A stretch of 64,000 nucleotides of DNA, from positions 13,516,817-13,580,816 of the forward strand of contig OY987249.1 of the NCBI GenBank assembly GCA_963920765.1. The letters are read 5' to 3'. The DNA comes from Ulota crispa (taxonomy: Eukaryota > Streptophyta > Bryopsida > Orthotrichales > Orthotrichaceae). The notes under the pieces were generated by a model. That model saw only the letters and a list, made by a program, of their open reading frames with translations. It did no database searches and was not told where the DNA came from. Each line of letters starts with the position of its first letter. Position 1 is the first letter of the stretch. Of the stretch, positions 54,518-64,000 are shown piece by piece. The position numbers and the translations under genes are program-made.

Positions 54518-55038
54518 GGGAATTGATATATGTACCATCCCTTCCAACTATTCTACCACACATATTATATATGGCCAATATTTACAATATCAAAATAGGT
54601 GCACACTATGAAAAAACTGAAAATACAATTTGACATAAAAATTGCATCTTAAATTTTTTAGCTCCGGATCCAGCTCATAGGATGAACTAAAAAATCTGAA
54701 TTAAAAAAAAACATAATTTGGATTTTTTAAATTGATACTATGAGTTAGCGTATTTTTTTCTGGCAAAACATTGCCAGTCTGGTGATAGATCTAACGCATT
54801 TAAGCCAATCGTGGCAGATCTCTCCAATTTTAAACTAATGGGTTTTGGACAATTGAAATCTGACGACAAGCACCGACACAAAAAAAAAATGCCCTACTAT
54901 GAGCGGGATCTGGAGCTAGAAAAAAAATTTATAGTTGCAATTTCTATATCAAACTATATTTTCAAATTAGTGATGTTTTTCTATCACACTTGTGTGTGGT
55001 AGAATAGCCGAAAAGGGGTGATACATATGTCAATTCCC
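54518..55038. mobile_element. MITE with ~45-bp terminal inverted repeats, 521 bp
   Basis: Ends GGGAATTGATATATGTACCA and GGGAATTGACATATGTATCA match over about 45 bases, both reaching CTATTCTACCACACA. The target duplication is not clear, so I do not assign a superfamily. Confidence 0.65.
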
Positions 55039-55189
55039 ATTTAAAAATCAAGCGGAGATTTGTAGCTTTCTGGAGGGGCATGACCGCGCCTCTTCGAAAC
55101 GGAGCTTGGAAACCCAGAATATCAGGTAATCCTTTATAACGCATCCTAAGATTCCTACGGCATTGCTCTCTTGATTGTGGCAGTGGATC

Positions 55190-55257
55190 GTGTTTCTCGA
55201 TTCAGCCGGTGTTTCTCGATTCAGTCGGCGTTTCTCGATTCAGCCAGTGTTTCTCAT
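55190..55257. repeat. Tandem repeat, ~20-bp unit
   Basis: Three full and one partial copies of GTGTTTCTCGATTCAGCCG-type units, with a few substitutions. Confidence 0.9.
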
Positions 55258-55458
55258 TCTGTCGTTTGAATAACGAAAACGCGTTATTCGTTAAATTGGG
55301 AAAAAGAGTACATTTTGGGACTTTTGAAGAATTAAGGTGGCCACCTTAATTTCAGCTCTGTTTTTTTGGTACACATGTCCTCACCTAAGAGGAGGAATTT
55401 GCGAGGGAAAAAATCTTAATGCCTCAAACTGGATTTGATACCTTTGAATGTGGTTTAA

Positions 55459-55863
55459 CCCCTGAAGGGCCCTTGGGCCTACAAGATACAAGAACGTATC
55501 TGTAGCGGATTGGGATACGCATGGTTTAGGCAACTTTAACAGGCGCTAGGCCACGTAGAGATGAGCCATACAATTCCACAATACGGCCACGTGTCTGGTA
55601 TGGCTTGCATTGCTGTGGAGGCAAGGTGGCCTCATCGATGTAGAAATCAAGTATTGTACATATATCGTATGCAAGTGCGGATACAAACCTCAACCTACAG
55701 AATTTGAGAAGGTCGCTTCTCAAAAAAAATGCACAATTAGATCCGGCTTGGAATTTCCTACAAGTCGTCAGCGTACACTAAAGTTTGAAAATGCCACGAC
55801 ATCCCTTGAATACCAGCAAAACATCACATTACGGCCGCAAAGGACGTTTGGGCCCTTCAAGGA
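55459..55863. mobile_element. TTAA-flanked (piggyBac-like) MITE, 405 bp, nested
   Basis: TTAA at 55455-55458 and 55864-55867. Ends CCCCTGAAGGGCCCTTGGG and GGGCCCTTCAAGGA. It is inserted in the 4-bp-TSD MITE at a site that is empty at 34977-34980. Related to 57824-58047. Confidence 0.85.
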
Positions 55864-55886
55864 TTAAGGTGACTTTTTGGGTTTAA

Positions 55887-56120
55887 CCCCTTAAGGACAA
55901 GGCAGCCCTTTGCGACCAGTATAATATAATGTATTTTTCTTGTATTTGGAGTGCATCCACACATTTATTACATTTGAGATCAACAAACAAGTTAGAATAT
56001 AGATCAATGCTGTTCTAGTGAGGTAGTCAAGATCCCAAATTAAAGCTTTTTGTTGATAGCAAATGCCAGTTATACAGCAGCGTACATAGTATGTATAATA
56101 ATAGCCTTGTCCTTTAAGGG
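55887..56120. mobile_element. TTAA-flanked MITE, ~226-bp subfamily, copy 3 (reversed, nested)
   Basis: TTAA at 55883-55886 and 56121-56124. Ends CCCCTTAAGGAC and GTCCTTTAAGGG. The core is the reverse of the copies at 24696, 48179 and 57583. Its site is empty at 34996-34999. Confidence 0.85.
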
Positions 56121-56675
56121 TTAAGGTGGGGTACAAAATGGTAACTCCGTTTTCCTCAATTTAACGAATAACGCGTTCGAATCAAAAGACGCTCGGTCTT
56201 CTGAGGATTTCGAGCAGCGCCGTTGCCGATCAAGTGGAGCTAGAAAGAAAGCAAAGCTCGAAACCAGATCAAGCATATCGTGTTTAACTTCGGCAGTGTG
56301 TCTCGCGATCGATGTCAGTCCCATGAAATCGGCTCTGCTGAATCTGCTCCGAAGGTATTGACGGGAAAAATTCGAACTTTGATCCCGAATGTCTTTTTTG
56401 TTGTTGTTTTTTTCCTTCGGTGTTAGTCTCCGCCATGGATTGACGTAAGTTAAGTTATTTGGCAGTTGTCATTTGGGAAATCTAGAGAGACGAGGCGGCA
56501 TACCTGCATCAGTTTGTACTGTACCCTGACAAAGTCTCTACATCGCCACTCACACAACTCCAGTCGCAAAATTCCTTTTACTCCATACTCCTACTCTCCT
56601 CCGTCACAAATGTTTTTCGAAAACTGTCCTCAAAAAACCCGTCCTCTATCTGTGAAAGTTTACGTTAACCCTTAA

Positions 56676-57578
56676 CCCCTAAAATTCTTTTGTGTTTAGA
56701 GGCCCAAAACTGCTTCAAAATACTAGTCCCCAAACCAGGATCAAAATCTTCATCAAAACTTACTTCTTAACAAATCCAATTGTAGGATCCTTTGGTTGAC
56801 TTGCACAAATACATTGTCCCAAAATTTTAGAATGAATATCCCCACCAATTGTAAGATCAATGTGTCTAAACTTCAAAATGTAGGCTTTTCTAGTCCTTCC
56901 AGAAAGGTGAAGTTTTGTTTTTCAAACTTTTTAGAGAAAAACACATATGTTGTACTTCTTGTGCAATTTTGGCAATATGTTGGAAAATGGGTTGAAAGCA
57001 TATATAAAAAATTTAACCAAAAAAATTTTGGATTCATTTTTACAAAAATTGTAAAGTGAAAGGTAGTGATGAATGATAGATATAACTAATATGCTAATAA
57101 GTTTTGGAAGAATTTGAAAATTGTTAATCCACAATGGTGAGAATGCTGTAACAAACAATTAGTAATTTTCATTTTCATTTTCATTTGAAAATTTTCAAAA
57201 TTGAGAGTTAAAGATAACTTTATATGTTTTTTCTACCTTCATTGCCCGCAAAAGAAAACTCCTATTAGCTCTTACCTCATTATTTGGAATTGAGTGATTC
57301 AATTTTTTTGAGTAGGTATCAATCTATACAATTCTATAGATAAATAAATAAATAATTTAGAATATGTTTTTTGATGCCTGGTTTGACATTGAAATTGAAA
57401 AAAACCTTCTGACTTGTGCATTACTTTATTGGAATGACATGAAATAAAGCTTCACATATAGATTATGATGAGTAGCATCCATCTTGAAAAATTTAAGAAA
57501 AATTTCCAAATTATGATGTCAATAGAGCCTGCCCAAATTCTCATCAAGCCCAAAGTAGACTCCTTGGTCTTTTAGGGG
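56676..57578. mobile_element. TTAA-flanked (piggyBac-like) MITE, 903 bp
   Basis: TTAA at 56672-56675 and 57579-57582. Ends CCCCTAAAATTC and GGTCTTTTAGGGG. A second TTAACC lies directly outside the left end (56665), as if another terminus had been there. Confidence 0.65.
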
Positions 57579-57582
57579 TTAA

Positions 57583-57801
57583 AGGACCATAGGGCATAGT
57601 ATATATGTTGCCGTATAATTGGTATTTGCTACTTGTAGGAAGTTTTAATTTGGGATCTCAAGTAGCTCAATAGAATTGTTTTGATCTATTCTCCAAGTTC
57701 TTTACTGATCTCAAATGTAGTAGAGGTGTGGATTCATTCCAAATACAAGAAAAATACCTCGTATTGTATTGGTTGCAGCGGCATGTTCAATCCTTTAGGG
57801 G
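57583..57801. mobile_element. TTAA-flanked MITE, ~226-bp subfamily, copy 4 (left end trimmed)
   Basis: It shares the TTAA at 57579-57582 with the preceding element and begins directly at AGGACCATAGGG, lacking the usual CCCTTA. The right end TCCTTTAGGGG is followed by TTAA at 57802-57805. Confidence 0.7.
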
Positions 57802-57823
57802 TTAACCCTTGAAGGGCCCTTAA

Positions 57824-58047
57824 CCCTTGAAGGGCCCTTGGGCTCTGGAGATACAATACCAAATACGGTTGCAACCAATATTCAAAAGTTTGGATCAGCT
57901 AGAAATTAAGTGTTACAACCATACATATTAAAGGGTTGTATGATGGTGGATGCATAACATTTTTTGGAAAACCCTTGGAGCAGCTCAAATTTGTTTGTAC
58001 ATACAGCCATACATACGGCCGCAAAGGGCTTTCATGACATTTAGGGG
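57824..58047. mobile_element. TTAA-flanked MITE, 224 bp, relative of 55459
   Basis: TTAA at 57820-57823 and 58048-58051. It begins CCCTTGAAGGGCCCTTGGG and ends GACATTTAGGGG. Before it a 14-base piece, CCCTTGAAGGGCCC, sits alone between two TTAA sites (57806-57819). Confidence 0.75.
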
Positions 58048-58051
58048 TTAA

Positions 58052-58436
58052 CCCCTAAACGCCCATGAGAATGTTTATTGTCCTTTGGCCCTCAAAAAAC
58101 ATTCTATACAACAAAAAAAAGTCTTTTTTCATCTATTTTTTTTCTTCCAAAGTGATCGTAAACACATGATCCATCATAGAAGGCAGATAACAATCTTATT
58201 AAATATACTCATATTTTTAGGTAACCAAAAGTGTGAGAAAATTCAAAATCATGATGTTAGGTCCCAAGTTGCCCTTCTAACAATTTTCATGAGGTCAGCA
58301 TGCAATATTGAATTTTGAAACTTTTAGAAGCAATACTATTGGTGCCCATTAATCAAAACATTGTTGAAGCTACAATACAAACACTATTGAAGTTACAGTC
58401 TAGGCAAGCCACGGCCACCCAGCGAACGTTTAAGGG
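58052..58436. mobile_element. TTAA-flanked (piggyBac-like) MITE, 385 bp
   Basis: TTAA at 58048-58051 (shared) and 58437-58440. Ends CCCCTAAACGCCC and GAACGTTTAAGGG. Confidence 0.7.
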
Positions 58437-58790
58437 TTAAAAGCTAAAGAGGCCCACATTCTGCAGTTTTTGTGTTGTTTTTAAAATCGCAATATCTGCA
58501 ACAAGGACTATTAAGACCTCACCACATGTGAGGGTAGTAGATGGAGCCCACTGAGGATGGGATTTTAGGAAAATCATAACTCTCATCTGATTGATTATTG
58601 GTGAGCTATAGTGAGTTTCATCGGTTACTCCTCTCACATTAAAGGAGGTCCTAAGGGTGTCCTTCTATGCACAATCAATGATGATGGGGCTGGAAATCCA
58701 AGAAATCCAAAATTGGCTAAGGGTGGTTTTTCCCTAGTCAAACTTATTGACTTATTTTTTTGGTACTTCTGTGTAAGGGAACAAGGTTAC

Positions 58791-59098
58791 TGACCTTATT
58801 TGTTATAATGAGAGAATGAGGACCTCTCAAAATAAACATGTTAGATTTTGACCAAAATCACCAATTTTCATCCAAAATTACCAATTCTCATTAAAATGAG
58901 AGTTTTCAGCTCAAATCGAGCTAAATTGACATAAAACCTTTCAATTTTAAGTCAAATTTGAAAGGTTTTATGTCAATTCTACTTGAATCTAGCTAAATTG
59001 GCATAATTTTTTTTTGTCAAATTGACATTTTTTTTTGAATTTTGGGTATTTTACCTCTCATTTCATTGGAATGTTCTCATTATAACAAATATGGTGTT
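58791..59098. mobile_element. Second 4-bp-TSD MITE family, 308 bp
   Basis: Inverted ends share TATTTGTTATAATGAGA; flanks TTAC at 58787-58790 and 59099-59102. The end resembles, but is distinct from, the CCATATTTGTTAAATTGGG ends of the first family. Confidence 0.6.
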
Positions 59099-59542
59099 TT
59101 ACGAGGTCATGCACCCCCCTCCTACCCACTCATGGGCCTTTAGAAAGTCTATATTTGTAAAGTGTAGCATGCTCTGTTCTCACATGATCCCTCTCAAATT
59201 CATAAACTCTATAAAATTCATGAAAATTTAATTTTCCCACATACATTATTCCAAAAACTTAGTTACTTAATTGTTATTAAATACAATCTTTCAAATGACC
59301 TAAAATTTGCGTTTTTTGAATACAAATTCAATTGATCATCTTGGGAAAAAATTTGTTCATACTATTTTGAGATTAAAACTAGAGTACACTATAAAATAAC
59401 TAAATTAGGAATAGCAATTTGATGATTGATATTTTGAAGGAAAATGGATTCAAGTACTCAATACTATTATATAAAATATAAGAATATTTTATTACAAAAA
59501 AATACATTATGAGAAATGTGACAAATACTCTGAGTTATAAAT

Positions 59543-59941
59543 AGGGAATTACTACCGCAACACCCTAAATTGCTAACAAGACACCCCTTGTGAACCTAAA
59601 ATGTGATTTATAATGTTGATTTTTTAATTTGGATCATTAGATTTGTTTCACCTTTATCATTCTATGCTATATTCAAAAAATAACAGGTGTGTTTAAATTT
59701 GAAACTAAAAATATAAGACTTTTGAGTTACAGCAAAAATACATCAAAACTGAATAGTATTGGTGCAATAATACTTCAACAAAAAAAATTATTCATCCTAT
59801 TTTCTTTCAAAAAGGTCATAATGATGTGATTGAATGAATAATGTACCACTTGAATAAATAAAAAATAGCACTTAATGATCAAAATTTGTGCTCTTAGGGG
59901 TGTCCCAATAGCAATTTAAGGTGTTGCTGTAGTAATTCCCT
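59543..59941. mobile_element. MITE with AGGGAATT-type ends, 399 bp
   Basis: Inverted ends AGGGAATTACTACCGCAACA and AGGGAATTACTACAGCAACA. The best of three copies (19919, 63500). The target duplication is ambiguous. Confidence 0.7.
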
Positions 59942-60667
59942 ATAATCATTCGAATATACATTTGATCAAGTCAATTATGAAAGCTAAAATCATTCCTAAT
60001 TTTTTGGAGATATGTTTTGAAATAAAATATTGTAAATTAAATTTATAAGATTAAAATCCCTAATCTTCATTGTACATTTTTCAGTGGTTTAGGTGAAAAT
60101 AGAAGCATGATACTTTTCAAATAAAAAACAAACTTTTATTTGACGTTTCAGTTTTTATTTATAATTGTACGGTACAAAACAAAATCTTGTGAAGTTTGTG
60201 TTCATAATTTTTCATAAAGGTTACAAACTTATAAGTAAGTTTGTAACCTTCAAGCATGAATGCCAAAACTCTGTAAAAACTAATGTAGTTGATTCTTAAT
60301 ATCGATATGATTTACATATATATAAATGCATTTAAAGTTTCCATCTTTTCAAGAACTCAGTTGCATTTTTGCATAAAAAACACTTTTGAGTTAGCCAAAA
60401 GAACATAACATCAATTTTGAATTGAAATGGTAAGATTATTTTTTATTAACATATTTTGTAATCAATTTTGCAAAAACAAATTAAATAACAAAATATTACT
60501 ATAGTTCTCATGTAAACAATTTAATTACATCTAAATTACAACTATATTTTTTGACATTTCATTTAGTTGACTTTCTATGATTTTTTAAATCTTCCATCTC
60601 ATTGCACCCTCAAAAAGCCAGTAGAATGTAGCTCAAGGGAATTAATAAAATTCATCATCCATTTTAA
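59942..60667. other. AT-rich DNA without recognised features
   Basis: A short inverted repeat (AGGTTACAAACTTA near 60230) is present; no gene or element ends. Confidence 0.4.
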
Positions 60668-61315
60668 CCCCTAAATGTCTAAGGCACCATATTATGGTGT
60701 TGACAATACTTTCAACTTCTATATAACCTAACTAAGTTGCTATTTTTAGTAGATTTGATTTTTTCACCATTATTTTTGAAGTTTAGTTTTAGCATTAAAA
60801 AACCAGTTCTGTAAATGATTGATTCTGATTTTTCTCTTCAAAATTTTGTGCAAGGGTTTCCATTGTAATCTTGACTTTTTTTTAGTGTTGAGAGCTCTTG
60901 GAAATGAGCCTCAAATACACTAAACCTTGGAGAAAAATTTACACTTGAAATTCATTTAAGAGAATTGTAAAGAAGATTTTGAAAAGCCGTAAATTGTTGG
61001 AGTTATGTATGTTATGTTCTTCAACCCTGTATTTTTCAAGTGACTATTTTTTTCAGATTTGACATGTAAAAAGAGGATTGAAAGATTTCAAGTCATTTTC
61101 ATAGTTTTAACACCCTCTTTATCAAACATTATAATTTTTCAATCCACAAGTGATATTATTGTGTTTTTTATTCCTATGTGATCTCTAAAATATGTAGTTT
61201 GATTTTGTACAATTACAATTTCAAAAAAACTAATACAACTTATCAAAATTTCAACTTTTTGTGCAACTTAGAACAAATTTATAGAAGCTCAAAAAGTGCC
61301 TTGGGCATTTAAGGG
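60668..61315. mobile_element. TTAA-flanked (piggyBac-like) MITE, 648 bp
   Basis: TTAA at 60664-60667 and 61316-61319. Ends CCCCTAAATGTC and GGGCATTTAAGGG. A reversed relative starts at 63142. Confidence 0.7.
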
Positions 61316-61319
61316 TTAA

Positions 61320-62232
61320 ACATCAATTGAAAAGAATTGAAAATATCAAAAAGTAAGGACCTAAATTATTATGAAGTATTTTAGGGAAAGTTAGTGGATG
61401 ATAAAAATGGAGGCTCCTTAAATTGAGAATGTCATAGATAAATATTCCTTGCAGAAAGTGTAAACCAATTAATCTTTGTACGCTGAATTCTCACTTTCTA
61501 ACTTTGAGTTTTAATGCAATATACATGGAAGTTTATAAATATCCTTTTAAAATTTGATACGAAAAAGTACGCCAAAATTTAAAAAATGATTTTTTTTTTT
61601 TTTTTTTTCAAAATAGTAGGGAAGGACCTTAATAATAGAGTCCTTGTCTACTTAGACTTACAAATCAACAATTTAGGTAAGATAGGAGCACCCATGGGTG
61701 TCACGTCCCCATGGGCGGCTAGGCGTCATTGACAAAATCAAGGAGTGATAAATAGAAAAACAAATGGTTATGGGTACTTAAGTGGTAGTTATGGGTGACA
61801 AAGTGATGGTTGTGGGTGATTGACATGACGGTTTTGAGTATCCATCTCACTATTTAAGAACCAACAAACCTTGTTTTTAGCATCTCTTACACATGGTTCT
61901 TACAATTTCAGTGATTTTGGACTTTGAAAGATCTTTGTGAACAGATGCTTGCAATTGGAACCTTGAAATTGATGCCAATATTTTTGATTTCCACTTCCTA
62001 ACTTATAGTATTTTTTCAAAGTTAGTCAATTATTTTACCTACTCCAAAACCCTTATTTCCACAATTATGGCTGCGCCTACATTACAGCAATGCAGCCTCC
62101 AAACTTGAGGGGACGGTTGAAGAGGTTCAGTTTTTTTTGGGCAGAAACCAAATAGTAGATAAATCGAGAGATAAATAGTACCCCAAGTGACCCATGGGTG
62201 GGTGGAAAGTAACCAAACAGACAAATTTTTAA
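61320..62232. other. AT-rich interval with a small degenerate tandem repeat
   Basis: About 61764-61840 has 3-4 loose copies of a ~21-base unit containing 'tggttatgggt'. No gene seen. Confidence 0.4.
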
Positions 62233-63137
62233 CCCCTAAGTGCCTACTAAACAACGTTTATTTTGGCAAAATAGTGATTTTGGGTAACTCACTACACATG
62301 GGTGTTTCATTTTTTTTTCTTAGAAATTTTCACACATGATGAGGAGTAGTTTTAAAGTCCAACAATTTTCATAACTTTTGACTACATGGCTTAAAATTTA
62401 TTGCATGATATATAGTCCTCTTTGTTTGTTGGGCAACTCATGCAGCTCAATTTTTTTCTGTTTTAAATTACATTTATAAGAAGAAAAAGATTTGAAATTT
62501 GAGCTTTAGATTTATATATATGTGGGAAGTTTTTAATCATTCCATTTTTATCAATGGAATGAAAGTTATAAGGAGATTTTGTTTGCAAGCAAATATGGAT
62601 TCTCTACTCTAAAATAAATGTTGGTCCTTTATTTGACTCAATTTTCAATATTTTGGAAAAAAATAAAGCCAAAAGGTGTAGATTTTATTACAACATCACA
62701 ACTATTGGGATTGGCATTTTTCATCTTCATAATTAAGTTCTTAACAATTTAGTGTTTTGAATCATTCTCTACTTCTTTCTACTTACTATTTTTTCCATGT
62801 GTTGTGCAATTTCAAATGATTTGAAAATTTTCAATTGTGTGCCCAACTTGCCTTGAAGAATGAATCCAAAGAATTACAACCATTTTGGAAGATTTTCATA
62901 CAAATATGACCTTGTGAAGTGCAGCTGCTTAGGTTTTTGTAAGGACAAAAATTGGCTATTTGTCAATTCAAACTCAAATATCTAACAATCTACATGGCGG
63001 AAATTTTGAGTTTTTTTTGAAATATTTGGATACTAGTATACTACAAGATCTTATGGTTACATGTGTTCAAAAATTTGATACTTGTACTTGAAATGATAGT
63101 TTTGGAGCGGTTTTGGTGAAAACTTAGTCAAAAGCCT
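62233..63137. mobile_element. Probable TTAA-type MITE, left end clear, right end decayed
   Basis: TTAA at 62229-62232 followed by CCCCTAAGTGCC. The next TTAA (63138-63141) is not preceded by the usual GGG, so the right limit is inferred. Confidence 0.4.
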
Positions 63138-63141
63138 TTAA

Positions 63142-64000
63142 TCCCTAAAGGACCCTTGAATTACTTGAGCTTCTAGGAATTTTGCCCTTATTTGAATAAA
63201 AGCCAACATTTTGATAAGTTGTATCAATTCTTTTTGAATTGTAACCATACAAAATCAAATTAGACATGCTAGAAATCACACTAGAAAAGAAAACACAACA
63301 ATATCTCTTATGGATTGAAACATTATAATGTTTGATCATGAGGGTGTTAAAATTGTGACAATGAGTTGAAGTCTTTCAATCTTCTTTTCACATGTCAAAT
63401 TTGAAAAGTTGGTCACCAAGAAAATATGAGGTTACAAGGCCTAACATGCATATCCCCAATCAATTTTATTACTTCTCAAAATCTCTTCTACAATTTTTTA
63501 GAGAATTGCTAACATCACACCCCTAGGTGTGCTTTGAGCATGAATTATGAGAATTTAATGTTAGTTTTTTAAATTTGGATCAAAAGATTTGTTTCACCTT
63601 TATCATTCTAAAGCTATATTTTAAAAAACTAGAGGTGCTTGAATTTGAAACTAAAAATATAGGACTTTGGAAATGTTTAAAGAAAAAATACATAAAAAAA
63701 ATAGCAATGGTGCAATGTTCAACAAAAAATTATGTTTGTTTTTATTTCTTTCAAGAAGGTGGTAATGCCTTGACTAACTAAATGACAAATCACTTGAATA
63801 AAAAATAGCATGAAATTTGCAAAATGCATGCTTATAGGGTGTGGCGTTAGCAATTTTGGGTGTGGCTTTAGCAATTCCTTTTTTTTAGTGAATTTTTAAT
63901 GGGATTTTTTCTCAAAAAATTAGTGTACTTGAGGCTCATTCCCAAGAGCCCTCAACACTACATGAAGTCAAGATTGCAATGAACACCCGTGCACAAAATT
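63142..64000. mobile_element. TTAA-type MITE, reversed relative of 60668-61315, running off the window
   Basis: It starts TCCCTAAAGGACC after TTAA and matches the other copy in reverse ('gataagttgtat', 'ttcacatgtcaaatttgaaa', then the 'gagggctcttgggaatgag' counterpart near 63940). Interrupted by the MITE at 63500. Confidence 0.6.
63500..63879. mobile_element. MITE with GGAATTGCT-type ends, nested
   Basis: Third copy of the 19919/59543 family, reversed relative to 19919 (GCTAAAGCCACACCCAAAAT in reverse at the right end), inserted into the TTAA-type element that starts at 63142. Confidence 0.6.

Larger units (their letters stand above)
55278..56177. mobile_element. 4-bp-TSD MITE containing two TTAA-type insertions
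   Basis: Ends AACGCGTTATTCGTTAAATT on both sides, flanked by CGAA (55274-55277, 56178-56181). Removing the elements at 55459 and 55887 with one TTAA each leaves ~260 bp collinear with the copy at 34796-35052. Confidence 0.85.

Noticed and set aside
53921-54526. 201-codon plus-strand frame
   Set aside because: It has no ATG anywhere in the frame and its composition is random; the 54003 frame is the better, though weak, candidate.

Overview
The window looks like nuclear DNA of a streptophyte, either a charophycean alga or a non-seed land plant. Three lines of evidence point there: a hexokinase with a probable plastid transit peptide and plant-like exon boundaries, a plant-type ribosomal protein eL6 gene with a telo-box promoter, and plant-style MITEs (Stowaway, Tourist, CACTA-like). 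A large SFI1-like gene suggests a lineage that still builds centrioles or flagellated sperm; that part is inference. Noncoding DNA is strongly AT-rich and full of small non-autonomous DNA transposons. I see no tRNA, rRNA or CRISPR.

Layout of the genes. 235-15742 (minus): a 17-exon gene for a ~1,290-residue coiled-coil protein with about ten Trp-containing SFI1-type repeats. Its introns are crowded with MITEs and its codons are AT-ending. 25630-27367 (plus): cytosolic ribosomal protein eL6, 4 exons. 32976-33827 (plus): a single-exon secreted protein with a Pro/Ala/Ser-rich, AGP-like tail and a likely GPI signal. 40008-43887 (plus): hexokinase, 9 exons. 50127-53415 (minus): an 8-exon gene for a 482-residue coiled-coil protein, with a telo-box-containing divergent promoter and a possible small plus-strand gene at 54003.

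Between and within the genes lie at least 15 TTAA-flanked elements with CCCYTAAA-type ends (piggyBac-like, possibly Sola3/Kolobok). There is also a separate MITE group with 4-bp target duplications, a CACTA-like family, a Mutator-like foldback element, Helitron-like pieces, Stowaway and Tourist copies. Several are nested. Those nests give internal proof of target sites and order of insertion: two TTAA elements sit inside a 4-bp-TSD MITE at 55278-56177, and a train at 56676-58436 contains four elements that abut and share single TTAA sites.

The five clear genes do not form a pathway. Two encode coiled-coil, probably cytoskeletal proteins; the others are housekeeping (translation, sugar phosphorylation) and cell-surface functions.
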